In this document: positions 26,016 through 35,910 of the stretch, one piece after another
How the letters are laid out: each line of letters starts with the position of its first letter
Numbering within the stretch: position 1 is the stretch's first letter
Assembly: GCF_009017415.1 (NCBI RefSeq)
Contig: NC_092407.1
Coordinates: forward strand, 1,798,001-1,862,000
Length of the DNA stretch: 64,000 nucleotides
Origin: Aspergillus flavus
Taxonomy: Eukaryota > Ascomycota > Eurotiomycetes > Eurotiales > Aspergillaceae
Reading direction: 5' to 3'
The notes under the pieces: model-generated
Seen by the model: the letters and a program-made list of their open reading frames with translations, nothing else
Databases searched by the model: none
What the model was told of the DNA's origin: nothing
Translations under genes and position numbers: made by a program

Positions 26016-26821
26016 TCAGATTGTCCTGGGGAAAACGTCACTTCTAAGCATTGCTGCCCTTGGCACGGCAAGAACGGGGAATATATGTGCAACCGTTTCC
26101 TCCCTATTACTTGCTTCATGATCACCGAAGCTCTTATTGCACAAAGGACAGCTTGCACGTCGCTTTGTGAGCCAGGGATCCACGCAAGAAGAGTGGAAAA
26201 TGTGGCCGCATGTCAGAGGCCGAATATATGTTTCACCTTCAAAAGAATCCATGCAAATCGCACATAGGCATCCCGTCTCGCTGGCTGCATCATCAGTGTC
26301 GTGCTCACAAGCATTCCCTGAGCCGCGAACACGTTCCTGTGCCTTGTCTATTTGAGTGTCTGGAGCATTCTCAGCAGAGTTTGTCTTTTGGACATGGCCT
26401 TCAGGGACGGTAATTGCTATCTCCTTGTCTTCCAGACCATTTTTGGGGTCTTCTGACGCCGAACTAAGCGATCCAATAGTCTCTTTCGCTATACTCTCCT
26501 TTCTACTTCGACCTGCCCACCAGTCGCTGTACTTCATCAACGGGAATTGCTTGTCGACCTCGCCGCTTGAGATAACCGTAGATCCGCGTCGAAAGGGAAC
26601 ACTTTCAAGATCCAAGAAACCAGCATTCCGTCGGTCACGACGAAAATGGCGATACCTGAGAGCAATAACTAGCCTATTGAGCGGACGCCAAATCAACACA
26701 GGGGTCTCGCGATCTACGATGAAGCAACATACCAAACACTGATCACGAGAAGACCGGCGCAGACAGGTGCGAGGTAACCGAGGGGAGCTGCGGGAGAGTG
26801 CTTGTCAGAATGATCTCCCAT
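26016..26821 (-). CDS. Membrane-anchored RING-H2 E3 ubiquitin ligase, 248 aa
   Basis: Exons 26821-26733 and 26673-26016, with a 59-nt intron whose removal joins the membrane segment (GYLAPVCAGLLVISVW) to LVIALRYRHFRRDRR in frame. One N-terminal transmembrane helix (about residues 14-38) is followed by a charged linker and a C-terminal RING-H2 finger at about 162-205: CAICMDSFEGE, then TCGHIFHSSCVDPWL and CPLCN, so all C3H2C3 zinc ligands are present. The architecture resembles ATL/RNF-type ligases of the endomembrane system. Substrate unknown. It converges on the preceding rhodopsin-domain gene. Confidence 0.85.
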
Positions 26822-27400
26822 GGTAAATATGACGCGATCGTCATCAGTTGGACCACCAGAGCTACATCAATGAAATGGCTTAATACGCATGGGAATTTAT
26901 TGTATCACCTGAAGGATAGACCTGTTTTCCTTATGGTCTTATAAGGTCTGGCAACTGTGGAGAAAAAGCAAAATCAGACTTTTGAACGCTCTGCCGCATG
27001 AGGTAATGACATATGTATAATGGACAAAAGATACGAGCTGGTGGTGTGTCAATGGGCCAAGAACCAACCCCGCAGACTACCAGATCATGACTCGTGGTTC
27101 CGTGCCCTTTTAAGCTGCACAGCCATAAAGGACTGGGATGATCATTGGATTACGAGCTCCCTCCGGCTCCGGGTCCTTGGTCCGTCGGGCTGTCATGTGC
27201 CAGCTAGTTGTCCACATCCAGACTAGTCCTCGATGTAGCTTTCTTCATCTATCAACTTAGTCATGATCAATACTGGCTGGCTCGTCTTTTTACTTCATAT
27301 GCTTAGAATGAAAGCAACCTTGTCGGTCATAAAGACTGAAAGATTATATATAATGTTACATAGCCGCTACAGTCCTTAAAGATACACTTCAAATCTGATG
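26822..27400. other. Intergenic, no gene recognised
   Basis: Promoter side of the RING-H2 gene and the start of a gene-poor stretch that runs to about 31.5 kb. Confidence 0.45.
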
Positions 27401-27516
27401 GTTCTAATCTTTAGAATAGACAGCCCTAAAAAGTGTAGTGCAGTGATAACCACGCGTGCTTTCATGACGATCAAAAGTACAGAGTTTGTGTCTGGCCTTA
27501 TACATAGATATTCTTT

Positions 27517-28266
27517 AGAGTACTCCCAAGGTCAGCACCGCCATCCCCTCCTCCACACCCTGCTGCTGGGGCTCAGTACTAGCAGCAGAGGTATCACGAG
27601 ACCAACGCGAGCGCCGACGCGGAGCAGGGGGTGTGGGCAGCGCGGCAGTCTATACAATTAGTCTTTATTTTCAAACTGGTTGGGTGGGGGCTTACCAGAT
27701 CACCGATAGCACACAGGCCTCTATTAAAGCTTCGCATTCTGGTGCGGCAGTCGCAAACGGCGAGAGGCACCTGGGGCGGCGGCCTAGATAGTCAGTATCC
27801 ATATCAAATATAACCCTGGTTGAATGACTAACCACGTGGCCCTAGAGAAATGTTAGTATTATATATAGTATTAAGCTCAACAAGCGGATCCCCATCACGG
27901 CCAGCAATTAGCGTTCTGACATCCAGCAAAGCTATCCATGAAACTACCAAGGCCACTCACCATTCCGCCTAAACCACGATGCCAGTCCGTCCGCCATTCG
28001 GCGGCGACATTCACTTTGACGATGCCCTTACTTATGGCGATAATAACACTATATATTTTAAGTATCAGTATTTGTCTGATATAGAACCCTAAAGTAGCAA
28101 AACACTTTGAGGAAGATGGGAGGATCTTCAAGGCACAACTGCTATTTTGTTAAGAGAGCTTGGAAGGAACCACAGGAGAGGGGCCAACAACTCAAAGTCT
28201 AGCCCATCCAGCCAAGTGCTTCCAAATCAACGCAAGGCAAGAGGAGCTGTTACTTACCTTGACCAT
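27517..28266 (-). CDS. Possible small multi-exon gene, structure uncertain
   Basis: A start in good context (CACCATGG, 28266) is followed after three codons by GTAAGT. An acceptor at 28027 would join MVK to an open stretch GIVKVNVAAEWRTDWHRGLG at 28026-27961. That stretch ends at a strong GTGAGT donor (27960) or reads on to about 27900. An ACTAAC...CTAG acceptor near 27845 follows, then further open frames in a GC-rich segment (27517-27780) with a second candidate intron (GTAAGC to TATAG). More than one splicing solution keeps frame, and they give different C-termini. I recognise no family. It could equally be a spliced non-coding RNA. Confidence 0.3.
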
Positions 28267-28660
28267 GGTGGCTACTGCCGGCTGGCAAGACGGACACTAA
28301 AACGCCATATGCTCATATGATATTGACATATCATTAATATCTCAAAGTCTACCGAAAGTGTCAGACAGGCCCGTAGGCCGCCCGACTGCCATGGGCGTTA
28401 TCTACCCTAGATTCTGGCAGAGGTGGGACTGTAATCTGTATTACCATTGAGATTTAGACATCTTTGTCCAGATCTTCAAATATGTATACGTAAAGAGCAA
28501 GAATATGTTAGCCGGCCAGTCTATCGTTTACAGTAGAGATGAAGAAGAGGTAGTAAGGTATTATAGAGCTAGTAGGAAGAGATAAACCAAAGACGAGGAG
28601 GTGAATGGATATCTACATCTGTACTGGCTTGTTAAGTCACTTCTTCAGTCCCTGGTTAAT

Positions 28661-28858
28661 CTACGGCATTGAACTATTCCCTAGATTCAGTGACTGCTCC
28701 AGTTCAATCTGAAATACTAGTCTTGTATTCTCCATGGCCAGTGAATCGGTGGATGTATATGCAGCCGGAGTGTGAGCGTATGATGTAGCGTGAGGAGCTT
28801 TGAACTGGCTCTTCTGGATCAAGGAATTGCACAAAAGCTCAAAATTGACATCAGACAT
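28661..28858 (-). CDS. Possible small ORF, 65 aa, unknown
   Basis: ATG-started frame MSDVNFELLCNSLIQKSQ ending in NLGNSSMP. The context before the ATG is A-rich (CAAATATG). No family, signal or domain recognised. It may be a remnant or chance. Confidence 0.2.
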   Translation of the reverse strand: MSDVNFELLCNSLIQKSQFKAPHATSYAHTPAAYTSTDSLAMENTRLVFQIELEQSLNLGNSSMP

Positions 28859-28866
28859 ATTTGCTG

Positions 28867-30179
28867 GGTGTCAAAATAAAAGAAACAGACGGAAAGGGCT
28901 ATTCCGAATAGATATCTTCTATTGACTATGTACATGACTTCAAAGCTGGACGTCTTCAATGCCATACACTATGTACAACCCCCACCACCTCCCCATACAA
29001 CCAACTTCCCGTTTGCTACACTAAACTTGCACGCTCTCATTGTTGATAGGATTCGACCGGGGCTCCCCTCTCCAAGTACCTGGTAATACCAGATTGCTTG
29101 ATGAGAGGGCCTCGCTTCCCTCCTACGAGTTTAAACATGTAGTTGTGCGAGGAGCTATCTAAACTATGTACAGTTAAACGCAGCAGTAGACAAAAATTAC
29201 AGAAGATTGGTAGACAGGGAGGTCAAAAGGAAACAAGGGACAAAGAAAGAGAGGTACAAAAAAGGTAGATGTGGATAAGAATAGCAGAAGGATAAAAATA
29301 GGAAGGCGAACAAGGGTAAGAATAGAATGATAAGCATGGAACGGGGCTGCTTAGTGTTGGTGTGGTCGAGAAGGAGGATGAGGACGACGAAAGAAGGCTG
29401 TTCAAGTAGGGCAGTGTGAGTTCTGTTGTCGGGGAGAAAGAGGAAGAAGGCAGAGCAAAGTATTTATACCTGAGCCATAGGCCAAAAGAGGAAGGTGGTG
29501 AGGTCATCCGCACCTGCTCCAACTGGAAGCTGAAGCTAAACGGAGAAGCTTGGTACCATGACTATGAGCCCAGCAATGGTTTAAATCACATGTACTGTTG
29601 CAGAGGTATCCAAGTCTATAGGAAACGGTGGATATCAACGGATGCCACGAGAGGGGAGTTTCGGCCGCGAAATCAGAAATGTTCTAAATGAGTCAAAGAT
29701 TGTCTATGGCACCGGGTGTAATATACGGTATCTCGTTCTGAGTTATCGTAGAAAGCCATGGCATGCTTACAGTATAAGAGAACGGGTGCAGGAAGACCTG
29801 TATACTACAGGAAATCAACATACGATTAGTGGGAGCGCCTAAAAGGCTTAAGTTCTATATTTCGTATACAAGTACCATGGAGCTGTCACACTTCTAGGGT
29901 TGATCGATGTAACGTATAGTGATAATGCAAGAACAATTTCAAAGCTAAGCATCTGTCTGTTGGGGTTACATTTACAAACTATAGTTGATCTAACAGGTCC
30001 ACCGAGCCATATTCCATAAACTCTCAAGCAGCTGAGCGGCTGAATCCGAATGATTATTCGAGTTATATGAAGGCTACATGACAAGTACCACGAGGAATGA
30101 TTATGCTCTCTGGTAAAAAAGATAAAGTAAAGATATGGAGGGTGCAAAAAAAGAAACAAAGAAAGGTGAGAAATGGGGG
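28867..30179. other. Gene-poor region with purine-rich tract
   Basis: No gene supported. The plus strand at about 29220-29450 is strongly purine-rich (AG-rich, with GGAGGATGAGGACGACGAAA-type sequence). This gives a low-complexity frame on the minus strand (SLLSSSSSSFS...) that I do not regard as coding. Confidence 0.45.
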
Positions 30180-30187
30180 AAAAAAAA
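30180..30187 (-). terminator. RNA polymerase III terminator (T8)
   Basis: Eight A residues on the plus strand, so T8 on the tRNA strand, 7 nt after the last base of the initiator tRNA gene. This is a strong Pol III stop signal. Confidence 0.8.
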
Positions 30188-30194
30188 GATAGGA

Positions 30195-30321
30195 TAGCAT
30201 GTCCTGGTTTCGATCCAGGGACCTCCGGGTTATGAGCCCGGCTGTGATTATGTTAGTTTATAACTCGAATTAATTGGAGGTCACGTGAAAAATTACCGCT
30301 CTTCCCCTGAGCTAACATGCT
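30195..30321 (-). tRNA. Initiator tRNA-Met (CAT), split by a 55-nt insert
   Basis: 5' part 30321-30297 (AGCATGTTAGCTCAGG... through D-arm plus G26) and 3' part 30241-30195. Joined, they give a perfect 72-nt cloverleaf. The acceptor AGCATGT pairs with ACATGCT; the D-arm is GCTC/GAGC with loop AGGGGAA; the anticodon stem is CCGGG/CCCGG around CTCATAA; the T-arm is CCTGG/CCAGG; the discriminator is A. Initiator identity marks are all present: A1-U72, three G-C pairs at 29-31/39-41, and T-loop ATCGAAA with A54 and A60. Box A (TTAGCTCAGG) and box B (GGATCGAAACC) are intact, and T8 follows. The insert sits at position 26/27, not at 37/38 where tRNA introns normally lie. Confidence 0.85.
30242..30296 (-). 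other. Intron-like insert in the initiator tRNA gene
   Basis: 55 nt starting GTAATT, with ACTAAC near the 3' end and ending CACAG. These are the same donor, branch-site and acceptor signals and the same length as the spliceosomal introns of protein genes in this window. Removal restores the tRNA exactly. The one-base ambiguity at the joint (G at both ends) does not change the product. It also contains a CACGTG palindrome. Confidence 0.7.
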
Positions 30322-31503
30322 GCAGTTGTCTAGATACTTCCAGTACTTAAATTATGTTCTACCATATTTACTTTTAAAAAGGGCATCAACATCTAGTAGT
30401 ACTCCGTAGTGTACCTCTTTTTCGTGAGTCTTAATCCTCTTGTACTCATATCGTTATTCTTTCGACTAACATCTACAATACCTGGACCTGTATGCAGTGA
30501 CTGACCACTACTTAACCCGTAAGGAAGACGCTTAATACAAACTTCTAACAAGGGAAGCCGATCTTGTAGTTTCTATCTTCTGCAGGTAAATTACCTATCG
30601 AGGTGAGCAGAGAAAGGGCTAGCTATCCGTATCCCTTCCGACTCCCAGATAAAGGAGCCAGGTCCTGCCTTTCAAACTATAGCGATTGGATTATATGTGT
30701 TCCTGTAGCATATGAGTGGGTCGCAAGGAATTAAGGGGCTCAATGGCTTCACGTACGCGAGATGGATGTGACTATGTATATATCTTGTAGCGGATATAGT
30801 AGCCGGTAAGCCGCGCACGGGCCGTTTGACGAAGTTGTTGAGAAGTCCAGGATACCGATGAACCATTTAATACGCCTTTGAACCTTCAAGTTTACATAAT
30901 TCCTTGGATTCCATACTAGTTAAGCAGGATGAGGCTATGCTATACAACGGGTGATGGATCAGATCTTGATCTGAATGCTGCGACAGTGCCCCAAAAGTAT
31001 TAGATAAGCTTTCCGTAAATTAAAATCTAAAAATATTGTTACAGGAGAAAACCGAGTCCGTACCAGCCACTCCAGCCTTCAAATTAGAAAGCCAGTAAGT
31101 ACGGAGTAGCTCCGTAATGATAACAAAAGACTGGAAGACTCCACCCTTACTTCCCCGTCTTCATCTTTTTGCCATAGATTTCTGCTGAACTACTCTCTCC
31201 ATGATGAAGGATCTGATCGGTTTTCTTCCTCCTATATAAACCAACACAGGTCTGGTGTAACGAATGGTGATTGCACGCTAGCGTTACTTTGGCGCCTGTC
31301 ATCTCTCATCATCGCCGAGACTGGCTCAGCCCTGCCCAGCCATCCGCCCATTCCGCTGGTTTGCCTAACCCACGCAGAACATTCTTTTCATCTGACCTTT
31401 CCAGACCCCTGACCATGAACCGTCCTTGTCATCACATTCCGCATGTCGAATAGCTGAGAATTCACTGGATCCTTTGTTTAGCTCCCTCGTGGGATTGCGG
31501 AGA
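30322..31503. other. Gene-poor region before the membrane-protein gene
   Basis: No gene supported. It contains TACTCCGTA-type motifs near 30400 and a short perfect inverted repeat at 31100-31116. A TATATAAA at 31233-31240 may serve the gene starting at 31504, about 265 bp downstream. Confidence 0.45.
31100..31116. repeat. Short inverted repeat TACGGAG-tag-CTCCGTA
   Basis: Perfect 7-bp arms around a 3-base centre. The same ACTCCGTA core occurs near 30400 and 57213. This motif is frequent between genes in Eurotiales; its role is unknown to me. Confidence 0.5.
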
Positions 31504-32874
31504 ATGTATATCCCATCTCAATATGGACGGCTTGTCGCCCGTCAGAGTGGACCGCCGGGCGCGGACAACAACCATGACTCTCGATCCGAGACTTCTCGCA
31601 GGAATAATATCTTTATCATAGTAAGTAGATCCTCAGATGATCCAGTCGCAGACCTAGCTGACAACTCATCTTGACAGGTCGCTGCGTCCATCGTCTTCAC
31701 CATAGCCGTCATTCTTATGACGTATTTCACCCTGCGCACGCTCCGTCGCATGAACTGTCGTCCAAAATACATTCCTGGGAAGTCCTTGAAGGATCGATGG
31801 AATCGCTGGCAAGCTGGAGCGTCATACGGTCAAGTTCCGAATGATGGAGCGTCATCAAATCGAGCGGAAGCCGGCGCAAACACCGGGTCTGCAGAACGAG
31901 GATCAGAAATGAACACCAACAGCGCAGTTCGCCGTGAAACGTCAGTCCGTTCCGTCATGACACTTCCCGCCTATTCGTCGAGTCCGAAACCCTCAGAGCA
32001 GGTCATTGCCCGAGAAGGAGAGCGGGGCGGCATGGATGTCGTCGTTGAATTTCCCGAGACTGCCGAGGAAGAGGAGTCCCGTAGGGAGGAGCTGATGGAA
32101 TCTTTATACCAAATCCGCCAGCAACGGAGACAGGAGATAGCAGAGCGCGAAGCCAGGCGAGAGGAGCGTCGTGAGGCGCGTGCTCGTGGGGATTATATCC
32201 GTCTCGAGCAGCTTCGCCAAGAGAGTCGTGCTCGAGCCCAGGGTCGTCCTTCTGCCAACGGGAGCAACTCCAACTTATCGTCTGCAGTGGCTCTGGCCGA
32301 AGCTCGGAGTCGCGGTCGGGAGAGGCGTATTTCCAGTGTCAGCTACGCAGCATTGGGCTACGTGCGACATGATGGAACGCGTATGCGCAATGCCTCGCCT
32401 GATGAACCGGATACGGATTCTCGCCCACTCCTGTCGAATGTAGATACGACGAGCACGGAAACGGCCAATCGTTCATCCACGTCGAGTCTGACGAATGTTC
32501 ATTCACGAGGCGAATCGTACTCGTCTGCTCATACCGCAGACACTGGGGTATCGGAACAAGATAGCTTGACCCCGGTCCAATCACATGCTGCTTCCACCCA
32601 CTCCATGATTCCGAGTTCTGGGGAAGGCGATCTGGGGGCTCTTCATATCCCCCCTCCGGACTATGAACAGTTGGACTGGGGAGAGGCGCCTCCGTACGAA
32701 AGTCCGACCGCAGAGCGAGGTAGCCATCCGCCACAGTTGCGAGAGCTCACTCCTCTGCCTACAATTCAAATCGAGCTCGCCAGCCCTGTGAATAACACAC
32801 CTACAACACCTACGAACCCCCACCGTGAAGAGCATAGCTCAACAGAAAACCAAAGCACTCATCGCGACTCTTAG
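31504..32874 (+). CDS. Single-pass membrane protein with Arg/Glu-rich coiled coil, 437 aa
   Basis: Exons 31504-31620 and 31678-32874 (57-nt intron, GTAAGT to GACAG). The N-terminal 33 residues are hydrophilic (MYIPSQYGRLVARQSGPPG), followed by one transmembrane helix assembled across the intron (NIFIIVAASIVFTIAVILM, about 34-55). After it come a basic stretch (LRRMNCRPKYIPG), a Glu/Arg-rich predicted coiled coil at about 165-225 (EEEESRREELMESLY and REARREERREARARGDY) and a Ser/Pro/Thr-rich tail with PPDYEQLDW and APPYES motifs that could bind WW domains. I do not recognise a named family; it looks like a conserved Eurotiomycete protein. Confidence 0.8.
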
Positions 32875-33677
32875 CCCTTAATTCTCCTGTTTGCATTCCT
32901 GCTCCGTTGATGTCGTATGCCTATTGTTCTTTGGCATCTTCTCCACCGTCTCTGGCGTGCTTAGACCGTTACGAGCTTACGACGTTTAGATTCCCCACTG
33001 TGTGGCCACTTGATTGTTATTAATAGCGCGTTCTCTGTTCATTTTCTTCCTTATTGAAGCTTGGTTTCATTCCGCTAGCATGGCGTTCGGGTGGCATGTA
33101 TATGGCTTATGCAAACCTCTGTATGTATATAAAGAGTGATTTGTATGGATTTTTTTTGAACATATGACTCCAACGCTAGTCAACGGTAAATGGACGTGTA
33201 GCTTACGGAATACAATCCGACCTATTGGATTGATTCGCTTTCCCGGCCAATGCGGCGAGCCCAAGCAATAGAATCGTGTCTATTCTTAAACGTGTTGTAT
33301 CCATAGTTGGAAGTCGTGATCAATCGATGTCCACACATCCGCACTCATCGGAAGTCGGTAAGACAGCAGTGGTAGAACAATATTTGTTACCTTCCTAATA
33401 CAGTGGCACAATGTCTGCTCGCATCTGTCCACGTGAAGGCCAGGTTTGGTTCGATTATGCATGATGACCAAAAGGCTGGCGCGAAATGCATTGTACGGGT
33501 CTCGGAGTGCAACCCTCATACCATTAGGGGTATACCTTATATTTCGCACGAATGTTCATGATACATACTGAAGCTCCATAGATAATGACACACTGACAAT
33601 CTGAGTCTACGATGAGAGTCGTGATGTCTATTATTACCAAGATTGGTGGGTGGTGACCGAAGTGAGATCTATTTCAA
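32875..33677. other. Intergenic between convergent genes
   Basis: About 0.8 kb between two gene 3' ends. Longer than usual for convergent genes; no RNA gene or repeat recognised. Confidence 0.45.
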
Positions 33678-35088
33678 TTAACACTTTGGATACCGACTGT
33701 GACTACTTCTAGTCTCATGAGTGACTTCAATCTGGTTTGAAACCATTATGCCTTTGAAAATTGCGCCGTCGGCCACAGGCTCCGAGTATATGTTCATGTT
33801 CTGCATCTTAACATCCTCGACTATCCGTTCCTTGCTCTCGCTGAATGTCATATTGGTGATGGGATTCACGCTAGGGGGTCCGCGCCGACTCCGATAATTC
33901 CGGCTGGTGAAGTCGCTGCCGCCGATATAGGGTGACTTGTATGAGGTCTTCTCGGTCGATTGGAAGGCACTTCCGAAGAGTACGGTGAGCCAGGATCTGA
34001 AGAGGTGGAAGATCATCGGGAGGTTGGTTGTGACGACTGCGACAAAGGTCTCGCGCGTGCCCCAGGAGTTGGCAATCTCGGCGCCGTCCAACGGCTCCTG
34101 GTGTGCGTTAGAGATGATCTACTTGGAGAGATATCTTGGACGTACCGTGATGAGAAAGACGCTCTTGAGAGTGGCGCAGACGAGAACAAACACACCGGCG
34201 CCCAGCACGATGGTCGTTGCGATCTTCTTGATGAGCTTCAGGCTAGATTTCCACAACATGGGAATTGGGATGAAGATGAGGTACGGATCGGTGATGATGT
34301 TGGCGATGAACGTCACCCAGACGATGGCCTCGGAAATAGCGGGCTGACAGATGTCTACATGTGACAGACTTCATGTTAGCAGCGGCAGATATTACAAGAG
34401 AGAGATACTTACTTCCAGGGTCTGGGTAGATCTGCCAGTACTTGTGGAATGGCCGACACGCTGCAAGAATGACGATGAAGCTTGCCAGGAAAGAGCCAAT
34501 GACAAGCGCGAACCCGATCCAAACTGGAACGCGATAGCGGTGACCAAGGCCATTCTGAGGATGTCAGTGACTAGTCGAAAGATACAGTGGTCATATTGGA
34601 GTTCATACAGTGAGTCGGACGTAGAATGCCATCATGGACAGTTTCAAGGACCCGATCAAAGCCATATAAGTCGCCCAGCCCGCAACCTGGATTTTCGAGC
34701 CAACCACTCTATCGCGTTGGTATTAGCTTCCACGACGCTTTATTGGTCAACTGAGGTGTGACGCACCTTTGATAGTATTCCGGGCTCTCAGTCGAAAGTG
34801 TGGCCCTCTGGGCATCTGTCATTCCACTGTTCGCCAGGCCATGGGCCACACTGCTCACACTATATGCAAGAGCTGTCTGCGCCGTGTAGAATAACTTCCA
34901 GCAAATTAGCATTGGTCGAAGGTACGATGCAGTGGGAGGGCACGCACAATTCCGACCCATACCAAGTAGTCGTCGGCCGCGAATCGCTTCCATCCCACGG
35001 CTCTGTATCGTGCGTATGTTCTAAGCAGCGTTATAGCCACTCCAAAAGAATATAGCGTCCATAACTCCACCACAGCAGGACTGAGCAT
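33678..35088 (-). CDS. Fungal rhodopsin-domain membrane protein, 379 aa
   Basis: Six exons: 35088-34948, 34894-34767, 34708-34609, 34554-34413, 34354-34146 and 34097-33678. The five introns (48-58 nt) all keep frame. The family loop WKRFAADDYLVWVG is near residue 40. Then come CRPFHKYWQIYPDPG, the loop NICQPAISEAIVWVTFIANI, ITDPYLIFIPIPMLWK and EIANSWGTRETFVAVVTTNL, the conserved core of the fungal rhodopsin-domain family. About seven membrane segments are followed by a hydrophilic tail of about 80 residues. Function unknown. It is a second, divergent member in this window, not a recent duplicate of the gene at 24454. Confidence 0.85.
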
Positions 35089-35910
35089 CTTGCGCAGCAA
35101 GCGTCGTCTCGTATCCCAAGGTGGTCCTTGTCGACATTTGTCAACAGCAGGTTTGGTAAAGAATAATGCCTGCTAGCGTGCCTGACGCCAGCGACGAAGT
35201 TCTCACTCCTGTTTCCATTCTTCACCCTCCATAACGCCATTAATCTATTGTAGCCGAGGAGAAATTGCAAACGAACCAACGGTTTCTATACTAAAAGAAC
35301 GCTAGGGTCAGTTGGGGGCGCATAAGCCAATCGCCCGATCCCACTATAGTGTGTCCACCTAGACGAAGCTCCATATTAATCAATTACCGTTGCATCGTTC
35401 CGGCCGAAGGATGGATTACGTCTAACATGGGTTGACTGAAGAAATCGGGCAGAGTAAATTTGCGCAGACCGTTCCTCGCTTCCTCATTTTTATTCTCTCA
35501 TTGAAAGGCAATTCCTGCCCAGCAGACATAAAGCGACCGAAAACAACGCAGCTGGCTATATGTGAACGGTGGGACATGACGGGATCGCATTGACAGATCC
35601 GACCGATGGCCCCGAGGCTTCCGGCAGGTTGAGCCCACAATGGGGCGATGGCTCTGGGTCTACAAACAAGACCCACTTTTATAGAGTAAAACACGCGCCA
35701 ACGCACGATACAATTGCTTGGTCAAAAAGAAATAGCAGCGCAAACTAGGCTACTCCAGGCTCGAATTCCGAGACCCAGTATTCCATACCCCCTGAGCTAA
35801 TCGCCAATGGTTCCTGCGGCTTCTACATAAGCGCTGCAGCCCGCTTGCAGGGTTGCTCGGCTGTGAGGCAGTAGAGTTTCTTGACTGGCATTCCAGAGCC
35901 CCTCGTCACC
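35089..35910. other. Divergent promoter region
   Basis: About 0.8 kb between the rhodopsin-domain gene and the FAD oxidase gene, transcribed away from each other. A tRNA-like box A motif near 35800 does not fold into a tRNA (see rejected items). Confidence 0.5.

Noticed and set aside
29223..29522. 99-aa minus-strand frame rich in Ser and Leu
   Set aside because: It is the complement of a purine-rich tract; low complexity, no family and no supporting splice or start context.
35755..35805. tRNA-like sequence on the minus strand (GGCGATTAGCTCAGGGGG with a later ATTCGAGCC)
   Set aside because: Box A and a weak box B are present, but the acceptor ends pair over only about three bases and the T-arm does not form. 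No T-run terminator was seen.
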